Source: Burkholderiaceae bacterium
GTDB lineage: Bacteria > Pseudomonadota > Gammaproteobacteria > Burkholderiales > Burkholderiaceae_C
Assembly (NCBI GenBank): GCA_030695205.1
Contig: JAUYTN010000018.1
Location: forward strand, 103,589-167,588
DNA length: 64,000 nt
Direction of reading: 5' to 3'
Made by a program: the position numbers and the translations under genes. Every line of letters begins with the position of its first letter. Position 1 is the first letter of the stretch. Shown here one piece after another: positions 55,705-64,000 of this stretch. The notes below the pieces were generated by a model, which was not told the origin of the DNA, did no database searches, and saw only the letters and a program-made list of their open reading frames with translations.

Positions 55705-55759
55705 TTTTATGCACAAAATCAGCCTTCAGCGCTTATCAGGCATAGACTGTTTGCTATTT
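55705..55759 (-). repeat. Dispersed ATAGC...AAGCG repeat, copy G
   Basis: On the minus strand it begins AAATAGCAAACAGTC, continues CTGATAAGCGCTGAAGGC and ends TGATTTTGTGC. The TAG of its ATAGC block is the stop codon of the cytochrome c' gene. Confidence 0.6.
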
Positions 55760-56215
55760 GGCACGGTAGCTGTCGTGGCAGGCTTTGCAGGTGGCAGCGG
55801 TGTCGCCGAAGGCGGCCTTGAGTGCATCAAGGTTGCCCATTTTGGCCGCGGCATTGAGTTTGCCCACGGCTGCCACCATCTTGTCGGCCCCCTGATCGAA
55901 CTTGTCTTTCTCGGTCCATATCTCGGCCTTGGCTTTGGTGGAGCCGCCATCGGTGCCTGGGCCAAACCCGGCCCAGGGCAAGCGGGTCAGGGACTCGACC
56001 ACCGCTGCGTTGTCTTGGGCCACCTTGGCATCAAACGGCACACGTCCATTGGCCATGGCGCCCAATCGGCCAAAATGCTGGCCCATCACGAAAAAAGCGC
56101 TTTGCCGGTACTTCACCGCATCTTCGGCTTTTTGGAACTGGGCCATGGCGGGCGTTGCCAGGCCTGCCAGGGAGGCGACAGAGGCCACCACCGCGAGGTT
56201 GAACCATTTTTTCAT
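55754..56215 (-). CDS. Cytochrome c' (class II)
   Basis: This 153-residue periplasmic four-helix haem protein has a signal peptide at residues 1-25 with cleavage after AMA. The mature protein begins QFQKAEDAVKYRQSAFFVMGQHFGRLGAMANG. The haem motif CKACHDSYRAK is at the extreme C-terminus, which is diagnostic. Cytochromes c' bind NO and can protect against it. The divergent gene 118 bases away encodes a membrane cytochrome b561 likely to supply its electrons. The stop codon lies in a copy of the dispersed repeat. Confidence 0.96.
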   Translation of the reverse strand: MKKWFNLAVVASVASLAGLATPAMAQFQKAEDAVKYRQSAFFVMGQHFGRLGAMANGRVPFDAKVAQDNAAVVESLTRLPWAGFGPGTDGGSTKAKAEIWTEKDKFDQGADKMVAAVGKLNAAAKMGNLDALKAAFGDTAATCKACHDSYRAK

Positions 56216-56333
56216 GCAAACTCCTTGGGGTTGAACTCAGACAATGATGTGTCTGAGTCTGCAAGTGTAAGAAGTTGCGGTGGTGGATGCAGCAGGCTGC
56301 CGTACCGGCACATCAATCAAAGGAAGGGTCACC

Positions 56334-57005
56334 ATGGCATTGGTCAGGGTGTGGGATCTGCCCACCCGTGTATTTCATTGGGCGCTGGTGGCGGCGGTGG
56401 TCACGCTGGTCATCACCGGCAACATCGGCGGCAACTGGATGGTGTGGCACATGCGCGCTGGCTACCTCGTGGGGGCGCTGCTGCTGTTTCGGCTGGTGTG
56501 GGGGCTGGGCGGTGGGCACTGGTCGCGCTTTTCGACCTTCGTGCCCACACCCGTCGGGCTGTGGCGCTACCTGAAGGGCGATGGGCAGCCCCACCCACCC
56601 CTGGGCCACAACCCCCTGGGTGCTCTGTCGGTGCTGGCCATGCTGACGCTGCTGACACTGCAGGTCGCCTCCGGGCTGGTCAGCGACGATGAGATCGCCT
56701 TCACCGGACCGCTGTATGCCCTGGTGTCCGGTCAAGTCAGCAGCTGGGCGACCTGGTACCACAAAGACATCGGCAAGCTCGGCCTGGTGGCCTTGGTCGT
56801 GCTGCACCTGCTGGCGCTGGCCTACTACCGGGTATTCAAGCAACGGCGGCTGGTCTCAGCCATGCTGAGCGGCGACCAGGAGACGCCTCAGGTGTCCCCC
56901 AGGGCCAGCGACGACTCCTGGGCCACCCGTCTGTTGGCCGTCGCCTTGTTTGCAGCCTGCATGGGCCTGATGGTGTGGGTGGCGTCCATGGGCCAAGGCT
57001 TCTGA
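56334..57005 (+). CDS. Cytochrome b561-family membrane cytochrome
   Basis: This 223-residue inner-membrane protein has four main helices. Haem-ligand histidines are visible in LPTRVFHWALVAAVVTLVITG, MVWHMRAGYLVGALLLFRLVWG and IGKLGLVALVVLHLLALAYY. A last helix ends the protein (LLAVALFAACMGLMVWVASM). It is divergent from the cytochrome c' gene, a pairing seen in other Proteobacteria, and may pass quinol electrons to that protein. The ATG at 56334 opens the family sequence MALVRVWDLPTRVFHW. Confidence 0.93.
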   Translation: MALVRVWDLPTRVFHWALVAAVVTLVITGNIGGNWMVWHMRAGYLVGALLLFRLVWGLGGGHWSRFSTFVPTPVGLWRYLKGDGQPHPPLGHNPLGALSVLAMLTLLTLQVASGLVSDDEIAFTGPLYALVSGQVSSWATWYHKDIGKLGLVALVVLHLLALAYYRVFKQRRLVSAMLSGDQETPQVSPRASDDSWATRLLAVALFAACMGLMVWVASMGQGF

Positions 57006-57068
57006 CGTGCGCGCTGGTCCCCTGCCCACCCGTGGTATGGACACCAGACAGGCGGCTGGGAGACAGCC

Positions 57069-57566
57069 TTGACCACCCCTCAACCGCTTCACCCGGCCGT
57101 GCGAGAGGCGGTATCTACCGCTGACTGGACCACAGGCGCACGCCTTGTGACCGAGTACGCAGCCTCTGTGTCCACCCCAGGCTGTTTTGAGGGACTGTCG
57201 GCCGAAATTTCCAATATTGACCGGGTGTATGCGCCCCCACATGGGGGCCTGTGGATTGCCTGGGTGGGTGATGAGGCAGCGGGCTGCTGCGCATTCCGGC
57301 CTTGCCCCGATGCCGACCACGTCAACGCCTGCGAAATGAAGCGGCTGTATGTGCTCCACACTTTTCGCGGACTGGGCGTCGGCAGGGCTCTAGTCGAAGC
57401 GGTGCTGCAGGCCGCGAGACTCAGCGGCTACTCCTGCGTGCTTCTGGACACCCTCCACGAAATGGAGGCGGCCCGCTCGCTGTACGAAGACATGGGTTTT
57501 GTGGAGATTCCTCCCTACGTCCAAACCCCTCTCCCGGGAGCACACCACCTGAAGGTGATTCTGTAG
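57069..57566 (+). CDS. GNAT-family N-acetyltransferase
   Basis: The protein has 165 residues and begins with TTG at 57069; no ATG is available upstream of the fold. The acetyl-CoA binding motif is in MKRLYVLHTFRGLGVGRALVEAVLQAARLSGYSCVLLDTL, followed by AARSLYEDMGFVEIPPYVQTPLPGAHHLKVIL. This order is typical of small-molecule GNAT enzymes; the substrate is unknown. It lies 63 bases after the cytochrome b561 gene on the same strand. Confidence 0.88.
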   Translation: MTTPQPLHPAVREAVSTADWTTGARLVTEYAASVSTPGCFEGLSAEISNIDRVYAPPHGGLWIAWVGDEAAGCCAFRPCPDADHVNACEMKRLYVLHTFRGLGVGRALVEAVLQAARLSGYSCVLLDTLHEMEAARSLYEDMGFVEIPPYVQTPLPGAHHLKVIL

Positions 57567-57744
57567 TGACGCACGCCCAGCGACCCAGCAGCCCAACTGG
57601 GCGCTGCTGGTCGCTGGATGTCCAGTCCACCACCACTGGTGCAGTTGGCTCCGCGGGTATTACGGTCTTGTAACGGCTCTGGGCAATTGGTCGCACCCGC
57701 CCCTCAGAGGCCCGACGGCGGCAAGGCCCGTGCTGCCAGCCCCC

Positions 57745-58257
57745 TCAGGCCGCCTCTTGGGCCTGCTTGAGCAACGTGGCTGCATCACTGACCTCGAACT
57801 TGCCAGGGCCCTCGACGTTCAAAGTCAGCACCTTGCCGTCGCGAACCAGCATGGAGTAGCGGTTGCTGCGCAAACCCAGACCGCGGGAAGTGAGGTCCAG
57901 GGTCAAACCAGTGGCCTTGGCAAACTCGGCCGAACCATCCGCCAGCATGCGTACCTTGCCTGTCGTGCCCTGCTCTTTGCCCCAGGCGCCCATGACAAAG
58001 GCATCGTTGACACTCAGGCACCAGATCTCGTCCACACCCGCTGCCTTGAACGCATCGGCATGCTCTACAAACCCGGGCACATGCTGCGCAGAACAGGTGG
58101 GGGTGAAGGCACCCGGCACCGCAAACACAGCCACGGTTTTGCCCTGGCAGGCCGCGCGCAAGTCCACGGGGCCTGGCCCCACCGAGCAGCCTTCGGTGGC
58201 CACGGCATGGAACTCCGTCAGGGTACATGCAGGAATCGCATCGCCAACTTGAATCAT
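57745..58257 (-). CDS. Peroxiredoxin of the Prx5 group
   Basis: This 170-residue enzyme reduces peroxides. The peroxidatic Cys is in FAVPGAFTPTCSAQHVPGFVEHADAFKAAGVDEIWCLSVNDAFVMGAWGK, with the conserved Pro and Thr before it. The late TSRGLGLRSNRYSMLVRDGKV and EVSDAATLLKQ are typical of glutaredoxin-dependent Prx5 proteins. The start at 58257 was chosen because it gives the usual MIQVGDAIPACTL opening. It lies after the ribosomal terminator and has its own promoter region. Confidence 0.94.
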   Translation of the reverse strand: MIQVGDAIPACTLTEFHAVATEGCSVGPGPVDLRAACQGKTVAVFAVPGAFTPTCSAQHVPGFVEHADAFKAAGVDEIWCLSVNDAFVMGAWGKEQGTTGKVRMLADGSAEFAKATGLTLDLTSRGLGLRSNRYSMLVRDGKVLTLNVEGPGKFEVSDAATLLKQAQEAA

Positions 58258-58322
58258 GAAAAAGTCTTTCTGTCCGCAGACACTGGAGTGGATGGGCGGC
58301 TGCCTGTCAACCACCGCCCATA

Positions 58323-58353
58323 AAAAAAGCGACTGAATTGTCAGTCGCTTTTT
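58323..58353. terminator. Strong bidirectional-type terminator at the end of the S10 cluster
   Basis: GCGACTGA and TCAGTCGC form a perfect 8-bp stem around ATTG, flanked by A-runs and T-runs on both sides. Read leftwards it ends the ribosomal operon 31 bases after rpsQ and insulates the peroxiredoxin gene. Confidence 0.93.
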
Positions 58354-58383
58354 GGTGGGGGCGCAGAGCGCCTCCGAATAGGC

Positions 58384-58653
58384 TTACACGATTTCAGCCT
58401 TTTGAACCAGGCGGCTGGCCACCCAGTTTTTTGTCCGTGAAAGCGGACGGCTTTCCGTGATCTCGATCACGTCGCCCACATGGTAGGCATCGTTTTCGTC
58501 ATGGGCGTGGTACTTGCTGGACTTGATCACAATCTTGTCGTACAGCTCGTGCTTCACACGACGCTCCACCAACACCGTCACGGTCTTGGCGCGCTTGTCG
58601 CTCACCACCTTGCCAATCAAGGTGCGCTTGAGGGAGGGTTTTGCTTCCGTCAT
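58384..58653 (-). CDS. rpsQ: 30S ribosomal protein S17
   Basis: The 89-residue 16S rRNA-binding protein. [34 protein letters not shown] and [24 protein letters not shown] are complete. The ATG at 58653 gives standard length; an upstream in-frame start overlaps rpmC. It is the last gene before the terminator. Confidence 0.98.
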   Translation of the reverse strand: MTEAKPSLKRTLIGKVVSDKRAKTVTVLVERRVKHELYDKIVIKSSKYHAHDENDAYHVGDVIEITESRPLSRTKNWVASRLVQKAEIV

Positions 58654-58663
58654 GGTCACTTCC

Positions 58664-58858
58664 TTAGTTGGCACGGGTCTTCTCAGCCAGGATGGTCTTG
58701 GCACGAGCGATGGCGCGGCGCGTGATGCGCAGCGTATTGAGGTTCGTCAGTTGTTGCGTAGCTTTTTGCATACGCAAGCCGAAGTGGGCTTTTTGCAAAG
58801 CTTTCACTTCAGCCTGGATGCCAGCAACGTCTTTTTGGCGCAGGTCAGCAGCTTTCAT
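58664..58858 (-). CDS. rpmC: 50S ribosomal protein L29
   Basis: The 64-residue two-helix protein at the tunnel exit. [37 protein letters not shown] and [12 protein letters not shown] are typical. AGGAG seven bases before the ATG at 58858 decides the start. Confidence 0.97.
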   Translation of the reverse strand: MKAADLRQKDVAGIQAEVKALQKAHFGLRMQKATQQLTNLNTLRITRRAIARAKTILAEKTRAN

Positions 58859-58872
58859 GGTCATTCTCCTGA

Positions 58873-59289
58873 TCACTGGCCCAATTGACGGGCAACAAAG
58901 GTGGTGCGCAGCGGCAACTTGGCAGCGGCGAGCTGGAAGGCTTCGCGGGCCAGTTGCTCAGGCACGCCAACGATTTCGTACAGCACCTTACCGGGCTGAA
59001 TTTCAGCCACGTAGTACTCAACCGAGCCCTTACCGTTGCCCATACGGACTTCGGCTGGCTTGTTGGAAATCGGCTTGTCGGGAAACACTCGGATCCAGAT
59101 ACGACCACCGCGCTTGACGTGGCGAGAAATCGCCCGGCGAGCGGATTCGATCTGGCGGGCGGTCAAACGCCCACGGTCGGTGGACTTCAAACCGAAGTCG
59201 CCAAACGCCACGGTGGCACCACGGGTGGCTACACCCGTGTTACGGCCCTTTTGTTCCTTGCGGTACTTGCGGCGAGCAGGTTGCAGCAT
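58873..59289 (-). CDS. rplP: 50S ribosomal protein L16
   Basis: The 138-residue protein near the A site. [24 protein letters not shown] and [46 protein letters not shown] are invariant stretches. It starts two bases after rpsC ends. Confidence 0.98.
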   Translation of the reverse strand: MLQPARRKYRKEQKGRNTGVATRGATVAFGDFGLKSTDRGRLTARQIESARRAISRHVKRGGRIWIRVFPDKPISNKPAEVRMGNGKGSVEYYVAEIQPGKVLYEIVGVPEQLAREAFQLAAAKLPLRTTFVARQLGQ

Positions 59290-59291
59290 AG

Positions 59292-60182
59292 TTATTCTCC
59301 TTTGCCGTCCGCGGCTGCGGGGGTTGCGGGCGCGGCTTTGCGGACGCGCTTAACGGCGGCATTTGCATCGGCACCGCTGGCCTCTGCGGGTTTGTCACTC
59401 CCGTCGGCAGGCGCCGCATTGGCACCTGCAGGACGACGGGCACCGCGGGATGCGGGACGGTCTGAACCAGGACGGGCACCGTCGCGACGGGGCCCACGGG
59501 GGCGACGCTCTTCTTCAGGGCGCGGGGTGCTGTCCAAGCTGGGCGCGTCGTTGCGACCCAGCGTATCACCCTTGTACACCCACACCTTGACACCGATGAT
59601 GCCGTAGGTCGTTTTGGCTTCGGAAGTGCCGTAGTCGATGTCTGCGCGCAGGGTGTGCAGTGGCACACGGCCTTCGCGGTACCACTCGGTACGGGCGATT
59701 TCGATGCCGTTCAGACGGCCTGCTGACATGATCTTGATGCCCAGGGCACCCATGCGCATCGCGTTCTGCATGGCACGTTTCATGGCCCGGCGGAACATGA
59801 TGCGCTTTTCGAGCTGCTGGGTGATGCTGTCAGCGATCAGCTTGGCATCGATTTCGGGCTTGCGCACTTCTTCAATGTTCACCGCCACTGGCACGCCCAG
59901 CTTGGTGGCCAGCTCTTTTTTCAGCTTCTCGATGTCTTCACCCTTCTTGCCGATCACGACACCTGGACGTGAAGAGAAGATGGTGATGCGGGCGTTCTTG
60001 GCAGGACGCTCGATCAGCACGCGGGAGACCGATGCATTCTTGAGCTTTTCCTTCAGGTACTCGCGCACCTTGATGTCTTCGGCCAGCATGCCCGCGAAAT
60101 CGCGGTTGCTGGCGTACCAGCGGCTGGACCAGTTGCGAGACACGGCCAGACGAAAGCCGGTAGGATGGATTTTTTGTCCCAT
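59292..60182 (-). CDS. rpsC: 30S ribosomal protein S3 with a long C-terminal extension
   Basis: This 296-residue protein has the usual core to about residue 210 ([26 protein letters not shown] domain with [42 protein letters not shown]). A further 75-80 residues rich in Arg, Ala, Pro and Asp follow ([26 protein letters not shown]). E. coli S3 has 233 residues, so the tail is extra; I recall similar tails in related Burkholderiales. Role of the tail is unknown. Confidence 0.98.
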   Translation of the reverse strand: MGQKIHPTGFRLAVSRNWSSRWYASNRDFAGMLAEDIKVREYLKEKLKNASVSRVLIERPAKNARITIFSSRPGVVIGKKGEDIEKLKKELATKLGVPVAVNIEEVRKPEIDAKLIADSITQQLEKRIMFRRAMKRAMQNAMRMGALGIKIMSAGRLNGIEIARTEWYREGRVPLHTLRADIDYGTSEAKTTYGIIGVKVWVYKGDTLGRNDAPSLDSTPRPEEERRPRGPRRDGARPGSDRPASRGARRPAGANAAPADGSDKPAEASGADANAAVKRVRKAAPATPAAADGKGE

Positions 60183-60195
60183 GGTGCTGTGCCTC

Positions 60196-60525
60196 TCAGT
60201 TGCCAACCGTCACATAGATGTGACAGGTGGGTTTGCTGATGCGGTTGCCGCGGCCCTTGGCACGTGCGGTGAAACGCTTCAGTGTGGTGCCTTGCTCGAC
60301 GTAGATGGTTTTCACCTTCAGTTCGTCGATGTCGGCACCATCGTTGTGCTCAGCGTTGGCAATGGCGGACTCAAGCGCCTTCTTGACAATACCGGCGGCT
60401 TTTTTCTGCGTGAAGGCCAGAATGTTGAGCGCTTGGTCCACTTTCTTGCCGCGAATCAGATCGGCAACCAGACGGCCTTTGTCAACAGACAGGCGAACAC
60501 CGCGAACAATTGCTTTTGTTTCCAT
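60196..60525 (-). CDS. rplV: 50S ribosomal protein L22
   Basis: The 109-residue protein lining the exit tunnel. [41 protein letters not shown] and the beta-hairpin [24 protein letters not shown] are complete. Confidence 0.98.
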   Translation of the reverse strand: METKAIVRGVRLSVDKGRLVADLIRGKKVDQALNILAFTQKKAAGIVKKALESAIANAEHNDGADIDELKVKTIYVEQGTTLKRFTARAKGRGNRISKPTCHIYVTVGN

Positions 60526-60534
60526 GCTGTGTCC

Positions 60535-60810
60535 TTACTTCTTGGCTTTTTTGTCGGCCGGGTGACCTTTGAACGTGCGCGTCAGCGCAAACTCACCCAG
60601 CTTGTGGCCAACCATCTGGTCGGTGATGTACACCGGCACGTGCTGCTTGCCGTTGTGCACCGCGATCGTCAACCCGATGAAATCGGGCAGGATCATGGAA
60701 CGACGTGACCAGGTCTTGACCGGCTTTTTGTCTTTGGTAGCGACGGCCTTTTCTACTTTGGCCATCAGGTGATGGTCAACGAATGGGCCCTTTTTGAGAG
60801 AACGAGTCAT
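60535..60810 (-). CDS. rpsS: 30S ribosomal protein S19
   Basis: The 91-residue protein of the 30S head. [67 protein letters not shown] are standard. Confidence 0.98.
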   Translation of the reverse strand: MTRSLKKGPFVDHHLMAKVEKAVATKDKKPVKTWSRRSMILPDFIGLTIAVHNGKQHVPVYITDQMVGHKLGEFALTRTFKGHPADKKAKK

Positions 60811-60822
60811 ACCGTTACCCCT

Positions 60823-61653
60823 TTATTTCTTGCTCTTGCGACGCGAGACAATCATGCCCTGCGTACGACGGTTGTTGCGGGTACGGTAGCCCTTGGTCAG
60901 GTTGCCCCATGGATCCACTGGTGGTCCACCCTCACCGGTGCGGCCTTCGCCACCACCGTGTGGGTGATCCACAGGGTTCATGGCGGTACCACGAACGGTC
61001 GGGCGAATGCCCATCCAACGCTTCACACCAGCTTTACCCAACTGGCGCAGGCTGTGCTCCTGGTTGGCCACTTCACCGATGGTGGCACGGCAATCCACGT
61101 GGATCTTGCGAACCTCGCCGGAGCGCATGCGAACCTGGGCGTAGATCCCTTCACGGGCCATCAGGACCGCTGAGGTACCAGCCGAGCGGGCAATCTGCGC
61201 GCCTTTGCCAATTTGCAACTCGATGCAGTGGATGGTTGAACCCACAGGGATGTTGCGAATGGGCAGTGTGTTACCGACACGGATAGGAGCCTCGGAGCCA
61301 CTCAGGAGCGTAGCACCAGGTTCCACGCCGCGAGGCGCGATCACGTAGCGACGCTCGCCATCGGCATAGCACAGCAGCGCGATGTGGGCGGTGCGGTTGG
61401 GGTCGTACTCAACGCGCTCAACCTTCGCGGGGATGCCATCCTTGTCGCGGCGGAAATCCACCACGCGGTAGTGGTGCTTGTGACCACCGCCCTTGTGGCG
61501 AACCGTGATGTGACCGTTGTTGTTGCGGCCAGCGTTTTGCATCTGGGGCTCAAGCAACGGCGCGTGCGGCGCACCTTTGTACAGGTGATCGCGCGTCACC
61601 TTCACCACAGCGCGTCGGCCGGGTGAGGTGGGCTTCATTTTGATGACTGCCAT
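60823..61653 (-). CDS. rplB: 50S ribosomal protein L2
   Basis: The 276-residue protein near the peptidyl transferase centre. [46 protein letters not shown] and the C-terminal [29 protein letters not shown] with its conserved His are all present. Confidence 0.98.
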   Translation of the reverse strand: MAVIKMKPTSPGRRAVVKVTRDHLYKGAPHAPLLEPQMQNAGRNNNGHITVRHKGGGHKHHYRVVDFRRDKDGIPAKVERVEYDPNRTAHIALLCYADGERRYVIAPRGVEPGATLLSGSEAPIRVGNTLPIRNIPVGSTIHCIELQIGKGAQIARSAGTSAVLMAREGIYAQVRMRSGEVRKIHVDCRATIGEVANQEHSLRQLGKAGVKRWMGIRPTVRGTAMNPVDHPHGGGEGRTGEGGPPVDPWGNLTKGYRTRNNRRTQGMIVSRRKSKK

Positions 61654-61655
61654 GA

Positions 61656-61970
61656 TTAAACCGACTCCCCACCAAGGTTAAGTTCCTGACCGGGCATCAA
61701 GGTCACAAAGGCCTTGCGCACGTGGTCACGGCGCCCCATGGTCTTGCCGAAGCGCTTGGCCTTGCCTTTTTGGTTCAGCACGGATACGCCCTTGACCTGG
61801 ACTTTGAACATCAGCTCCACGGCCGCTTTGATTTCAGGCTTGGACGCATCGCGCAGCACCTTGAAAACCACGGCATTGGACTTTTCAGCCACCATGGTGG
61901 CCTTCTCTGAGACGATGGGCGCCACCAGGACGGCCATCAGGCGACCTTCGTCAAATTGTGTGGTGCTCAT
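61656..61970 (-). CDS. rplW: 50S ribosomal protein L23
   Basis: The 104-residue protein that docks trigger factor and SRP at the tunnel exit. [48 protein letters not shown] is typical. Its ATG overlaps the rplD stop by ATGA. Confidence 0.98.
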   Translation of the reverse strand: MSTTQFDEGRLMAVLVAPIVSEKATMVAEKSNAVVFKVLRDASKPEIKAAVELMFKVQVKGVSVLNQKGKAKRFGKTMGRRDHVRKAFVTLMPGQELNLGGESV

Positions 61971-62587
61971 GCAAACATCTCCTTGAGCTTGTCAATCGCG
62001 CCCTTGGTCACAATCACTTTCTTGTAGTGAACAAGTGATACTGGGTCAGCGTAACGTGGCTCAACAACCAAAACATTTGGCAGGTTGCGCGACGCAAGAT
62101 ACAGGTTCTCGTCCACCTCGTCGGCGATCAACAGCACCGACTTCAGGTTCATGGCCTTGAACTTCTCGGCCAATGGCTTGGTTTTGGGCGAATCGAGCTT
62201 GATGGAATCCACCACCGACAGCCGGCCTTCGCGGACCAACTGGGAGAAAATCGACGCCATACCCGCACGGAACATCTTCTTGTTCAGCTTCTGGGTAAAG
62301 TTTTCATCGGGGCTGTTGGGGAATGCGCGACCGCCTCCACGCCAGATGGGCGATGAGGTCATACCGGCACGTGCACGACCTGTCCCTTTTTGACGGAACG
62401 GCTTTTTCGTGGAGTGCTTGACCATCTCACGGTCTTTTTGGGCACGGGTGCCCTGGCGCGCGTTGGCCTGATAGGCCACCACCAACTGGTGAATCAGCGA
62501 CTCGTTGTAGTCGCGACCGAACAGGGTGTCAGGGACATCCACGTTGGACGCAGCTTGGCCCTGTTCATTCAGGAGTTCAACTTGCAT
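61967..62587 (-). CDS. rplD: 50S ribosomal protein L4
   Basis: The 206-residue protein, which in E. coli also represses the S10 operon. The long internal loop [45 protein letters not shown] is complete. It shares one base with the rplC stop (TGATG) and four with rplW. It may act on the leader upstream of rplC. Confidence 0.98.
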   Translation of the reverse strand: MQVELLNEQGQAASNVDVPDTLFGRDYNESLIHQLVVAYQANARQGTRAQKDREMVKHSTKKPFRQKGTGRARAGMTSSPIWRGGGRAFPNSPDENFTQKLNKKMFRAGMASIFSQLVREGRLSVVDSIKLDSPKTKPLAEKFKAMNLKSVLLIADEVDENLYLASRNLPNVLVVEPRYADPVSLVHYKKVIVTKGAIDKLKEMFA

Positions 62588-63258
62588 CAGTTTGCTCCTT
62601 TGGCGGTCTTGGCCTTGACAGCGGGACGAACGGTCACAAAGCCACCGTTTGAACCGGGGACAGCGCCGCGAATCAGCAGCAACTGGCGTGACTCGTCCAC
62701 ACGGACGATGTCGAGGTTTTGGGTGGTCACAGTGACATCACCCAGGTGGCCCGACATTTTTTTGCCAGGGAACACGCGGCCGGGATCCTGCGCCATCGAA
62801 ATCGAACCAGGCACGTTGTGCGACCGGCTGTTACCGTGTGAGGCGCGCTGCGAGCGGAAGTTGTGGCGCTTGATGGTGCCGGCAAAGCCCTTACCAATCG
62901 ACGTACCCTGTACGTCCACCTTTTGCCCAACGGCAAACAGGGTTGCGGGCACGGTGGCACCGGCTTGGTACTGGGACAGCACGTCGGCGGTCACCCGGAA
63001 CTCACCAAGAATTTCACCGGCCTCAACGCCGGCCTTCGCCAGGTGACCTGCTTCTGGCTTGGTGACGCGGCTGGCGCGTCGCTTGCCAAAAGCGACCTGA
63101 AGGGCATCGTAACCATCGTTCGCTTGGGTTTTCACCTGAGCCACGCGGTTGTCTGACACATCGACCACAGTGACAGGAACCGAATCCCCATCGTCTGTGA
63201 ACAGGCGCATCATGCCAACCTTGCGGCCCAACAACCCGAGGGAGTTGCTAAGACTCAT
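62587..63258 (-). CDS. rplC: 50S ribosomal protein L3
   Basis: This 223-residue protein reads [29 protein letters not shown], then [32 protein letters not shown] with the Gln/Asn site for methylation region, then [29 protein letters not shown]. The ATG at 63258 is preceded by GGAACGGAG. It begins about 137 bases after a predicted promoter and behind an attenuator-like leader. Confidence 0.98.
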   Translation of the reverse strand: MSLSNSLGLLGRKVGMMRLFTDDGDSVPVTVVDVSDNRVAQVKTQANDGYDALQVAFGKRRASRVTKPEAGHLAKAGVEAGEILGEFRVTADVLSQYQAGATVPATLFAVGQKVDVQGTSIGKGFAGTIKRHNFRSQRASHGNSRSHNVPGSISMAQDPGRVFPGKKMSGHLGDVTVTTQNLDIVRVDESRQLLLIRGAVPGSNGGFVTVRPAVKAKTAKGAN

Positions 63259-63328
63259 TGTTTTCTCCGTTCCTGACTTCAATTGGCCAGGGCTGATGTC
63301 ACACCGACACACGACTTGTGCACGGTGC

Positions 63329-63398
63329 AAAAATAAGGTGCCGCTTTTGCTTACACAAGCGCAGCACCACTTTTCGCCTCAGTTTTGAGGCAAGCCTC
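63329..63398 (-). promoter_or_regulatory. Attenuator-like leader of rplC
   Basis: In transcript order, GAGGC-TT-GCCTC (63398-63387) competes with GCCTCA-AAAC-TGAGGC (63391-63376), because the two hairpins share GCCTC. Next comes a strong stem, GTGC plus CGCTT paired with AAGCG plus GCAC (63367-63338), followed by CTTATTTTTGC. The last part has the form of an intrinsic terminator inside a leader. It lies between the predicted promoter and the rplC ribosome site, so early termination could control the cluster from rplC onwards. Confidence 0.5.
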
Positions 63399-63400
63399 GG

Positions 63401-63429
63401 ATTCTAACCTGCGCGTTTTTATTCGGCAA
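63401..63429 (-). promoter_or_regulatory. Probable promoter between rpsJ and rplC
   Basis: On the minus strand TTGCCG (-35, 63429-63424) and TAGAAT (-10, 63406-63401) are exactly 17 bases apart. Transcription would start near 63395, about 137 bases before the rplC ATG. Confidence 0.65.
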
Positions 63430-63449
63430 GCCTTCCAAGGCAGCAAACT

Positions 63450-63761
63450 TCACTGAAGCTTGATTTCGACGTCCACGCCGGCCGGCAGATCCAGCTTCAT
63501 GAGCGCATCGACGGTTTTGTCGGTGGGATCCACGATGTCCATCAGACGCTGATGGGTGCGGATTTCGAACTGGTCGCGGCTGGTCTTGTTCACGTGCGGT
63601 GAACGCAGGATGTCAAAACGCTTCATGCGGGTGGGCAAAGGCACTGGGCCTTTGACGATCGCGCCGGTGCGCTTGGCAGTGTCAACGATCTCTGCGGCAG
63701 AGGTGTCGATCAGCTTGTAATCAAACGCCTTGAGGCGAATGCGGATTTTTTGTTTTTGCAT
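63450..63761 (-). CDS. rpsJ: 30S ribosomal protein S10 / NusE
   Basis: The 103-residue protein of the 30S head that also serves in antitermination. [68 protein letters not shown] is standard. It lies 79 bases after tuf and 191 bases before rplC, so it may be read mainly with tuf. Confidence 0.98.
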   Translation of the reverse strand: MQKQKIRIRLKAFDYKLIDTSAAEIVDTAKRTGAIVKGPVPLPTRMKRFDILRSPHVNKTSRDQFEIRTHQRLMDIVDPTDKTVDALMKLDLPAGVDVEIKLQ

Positions 63762-63840
63762 GTTCTGTTCCTAGTGTGTTCAGCTGTTCAAGCCAGAGGG
63801 GCAGCCAGGCTTGTCGCCAGACCCAACCGCCCCAGCGGAA

Positions 63841-64000
<160 letters not shown>

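Noticed and set aside
55577..56692. 371-codon plus-strand ORF over the cytochrome c' gene
   Set aside because: It is antisense to cytochrome c', whose signal peptide and haem motif are certain, and runs out of frame into cytochrome b561.

Overview
The window looks like a chromosomal segment of a Comamonadaceae-type betaproteobacterium (order Burkholderiales). The evidence is high GC, the atpIBEFHAGDC order, a ybeD-lipB-lipA cluster, a PTS trio of EIIA, HPr and EI without a sugar permease, a ribosomal protein S3 with a long Ala/Arg/Pro-rich tail, and a dispersed short repeat of a kind I remember from Acidovorax/Rhodoferax-like genomes. No prophage, insertion sequence or CRISPR array was seen.

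Layout. 1-2917 (minus): 5' part of a cyclic beta-1,2-glucan synthase (NdvB family) with a small one-helix ORF just upstream. 3.2-7.1 kb: two tandem Crp/Fnr-type regulators, a diguanylate cyclase, a DUF883-like membrane protein, a glycine-zipper lipoprotein and a DUF938 methyltransferase. 7.1-10.1 kb: a PAS-PAS-GGDEF-EAL membrane protein. 10.7-15.4 kb: an ABC ATPase and its FtsX-type permease, a DUF456 protein and an MscS-type channel. 15.4-19.0 kb is the accessory patch: a toxin-antitoxin-like pair, a truncated NERD nuclease/P-loop ATPase, and an unusual fusion of a MazG-like nucleotide pyrophosphohydrolase with a PIN/NYN-like nuclease domain. 19.1-22.3 kb: an Old Yellow Enzyme, a PQQ-type sugar dehydrogenase with a divergent membrane protein, and tRNA-Arg(CCG). 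22.3-27.0 kb: a LysR regulator divergent from a probable beta-alanine catabolic operon (aminotransferase, PaiB-like protein, MmsA). 27.3-29.5 kb: cytochrome c5, an unknown conserved protein and a YheT hydrolase.

29.5-36.9 kb (minus): the complete F1Fo ATP synthase operon with a good promoter and terminator. 37.0-39.1 kb: lipoate synthesis genes. 39.1-42.7 kb (minus): an AhpD-like protein, the PTS phosphorelay and a lipoprotein. 42.8-47.1 kb: a class III CoA-transferase, a thioredoxin-fold protein and a chemoreceptor with its probable Cache sensor at the C-terminus. 47.2-54.9 kb (minus): a signalling operon of a receiver, a 2044-residue hybrid kinase with about seven PAS domains, and a receiver-GGDEF protein. 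55.1-58.3 kb: a TlpA-like lipoprotein, cytochrome c', cytochrome b561, a GNAT protein and a peroxiredoxin. 58.3-64.0 kb (minus): the S10 ribosomal cluster from rpsQ up to the 3' end of tuf.

Most notable: the MazG-PIN fusion and its neighbours; a family of about eight degenerate ~55-nt repeats, one of which is translated inside the hybrid kinase; and a promoter plus attenuator-like leader between rpsJ and rplC, which would place control of the S10 cluster downstream of rpsJ.
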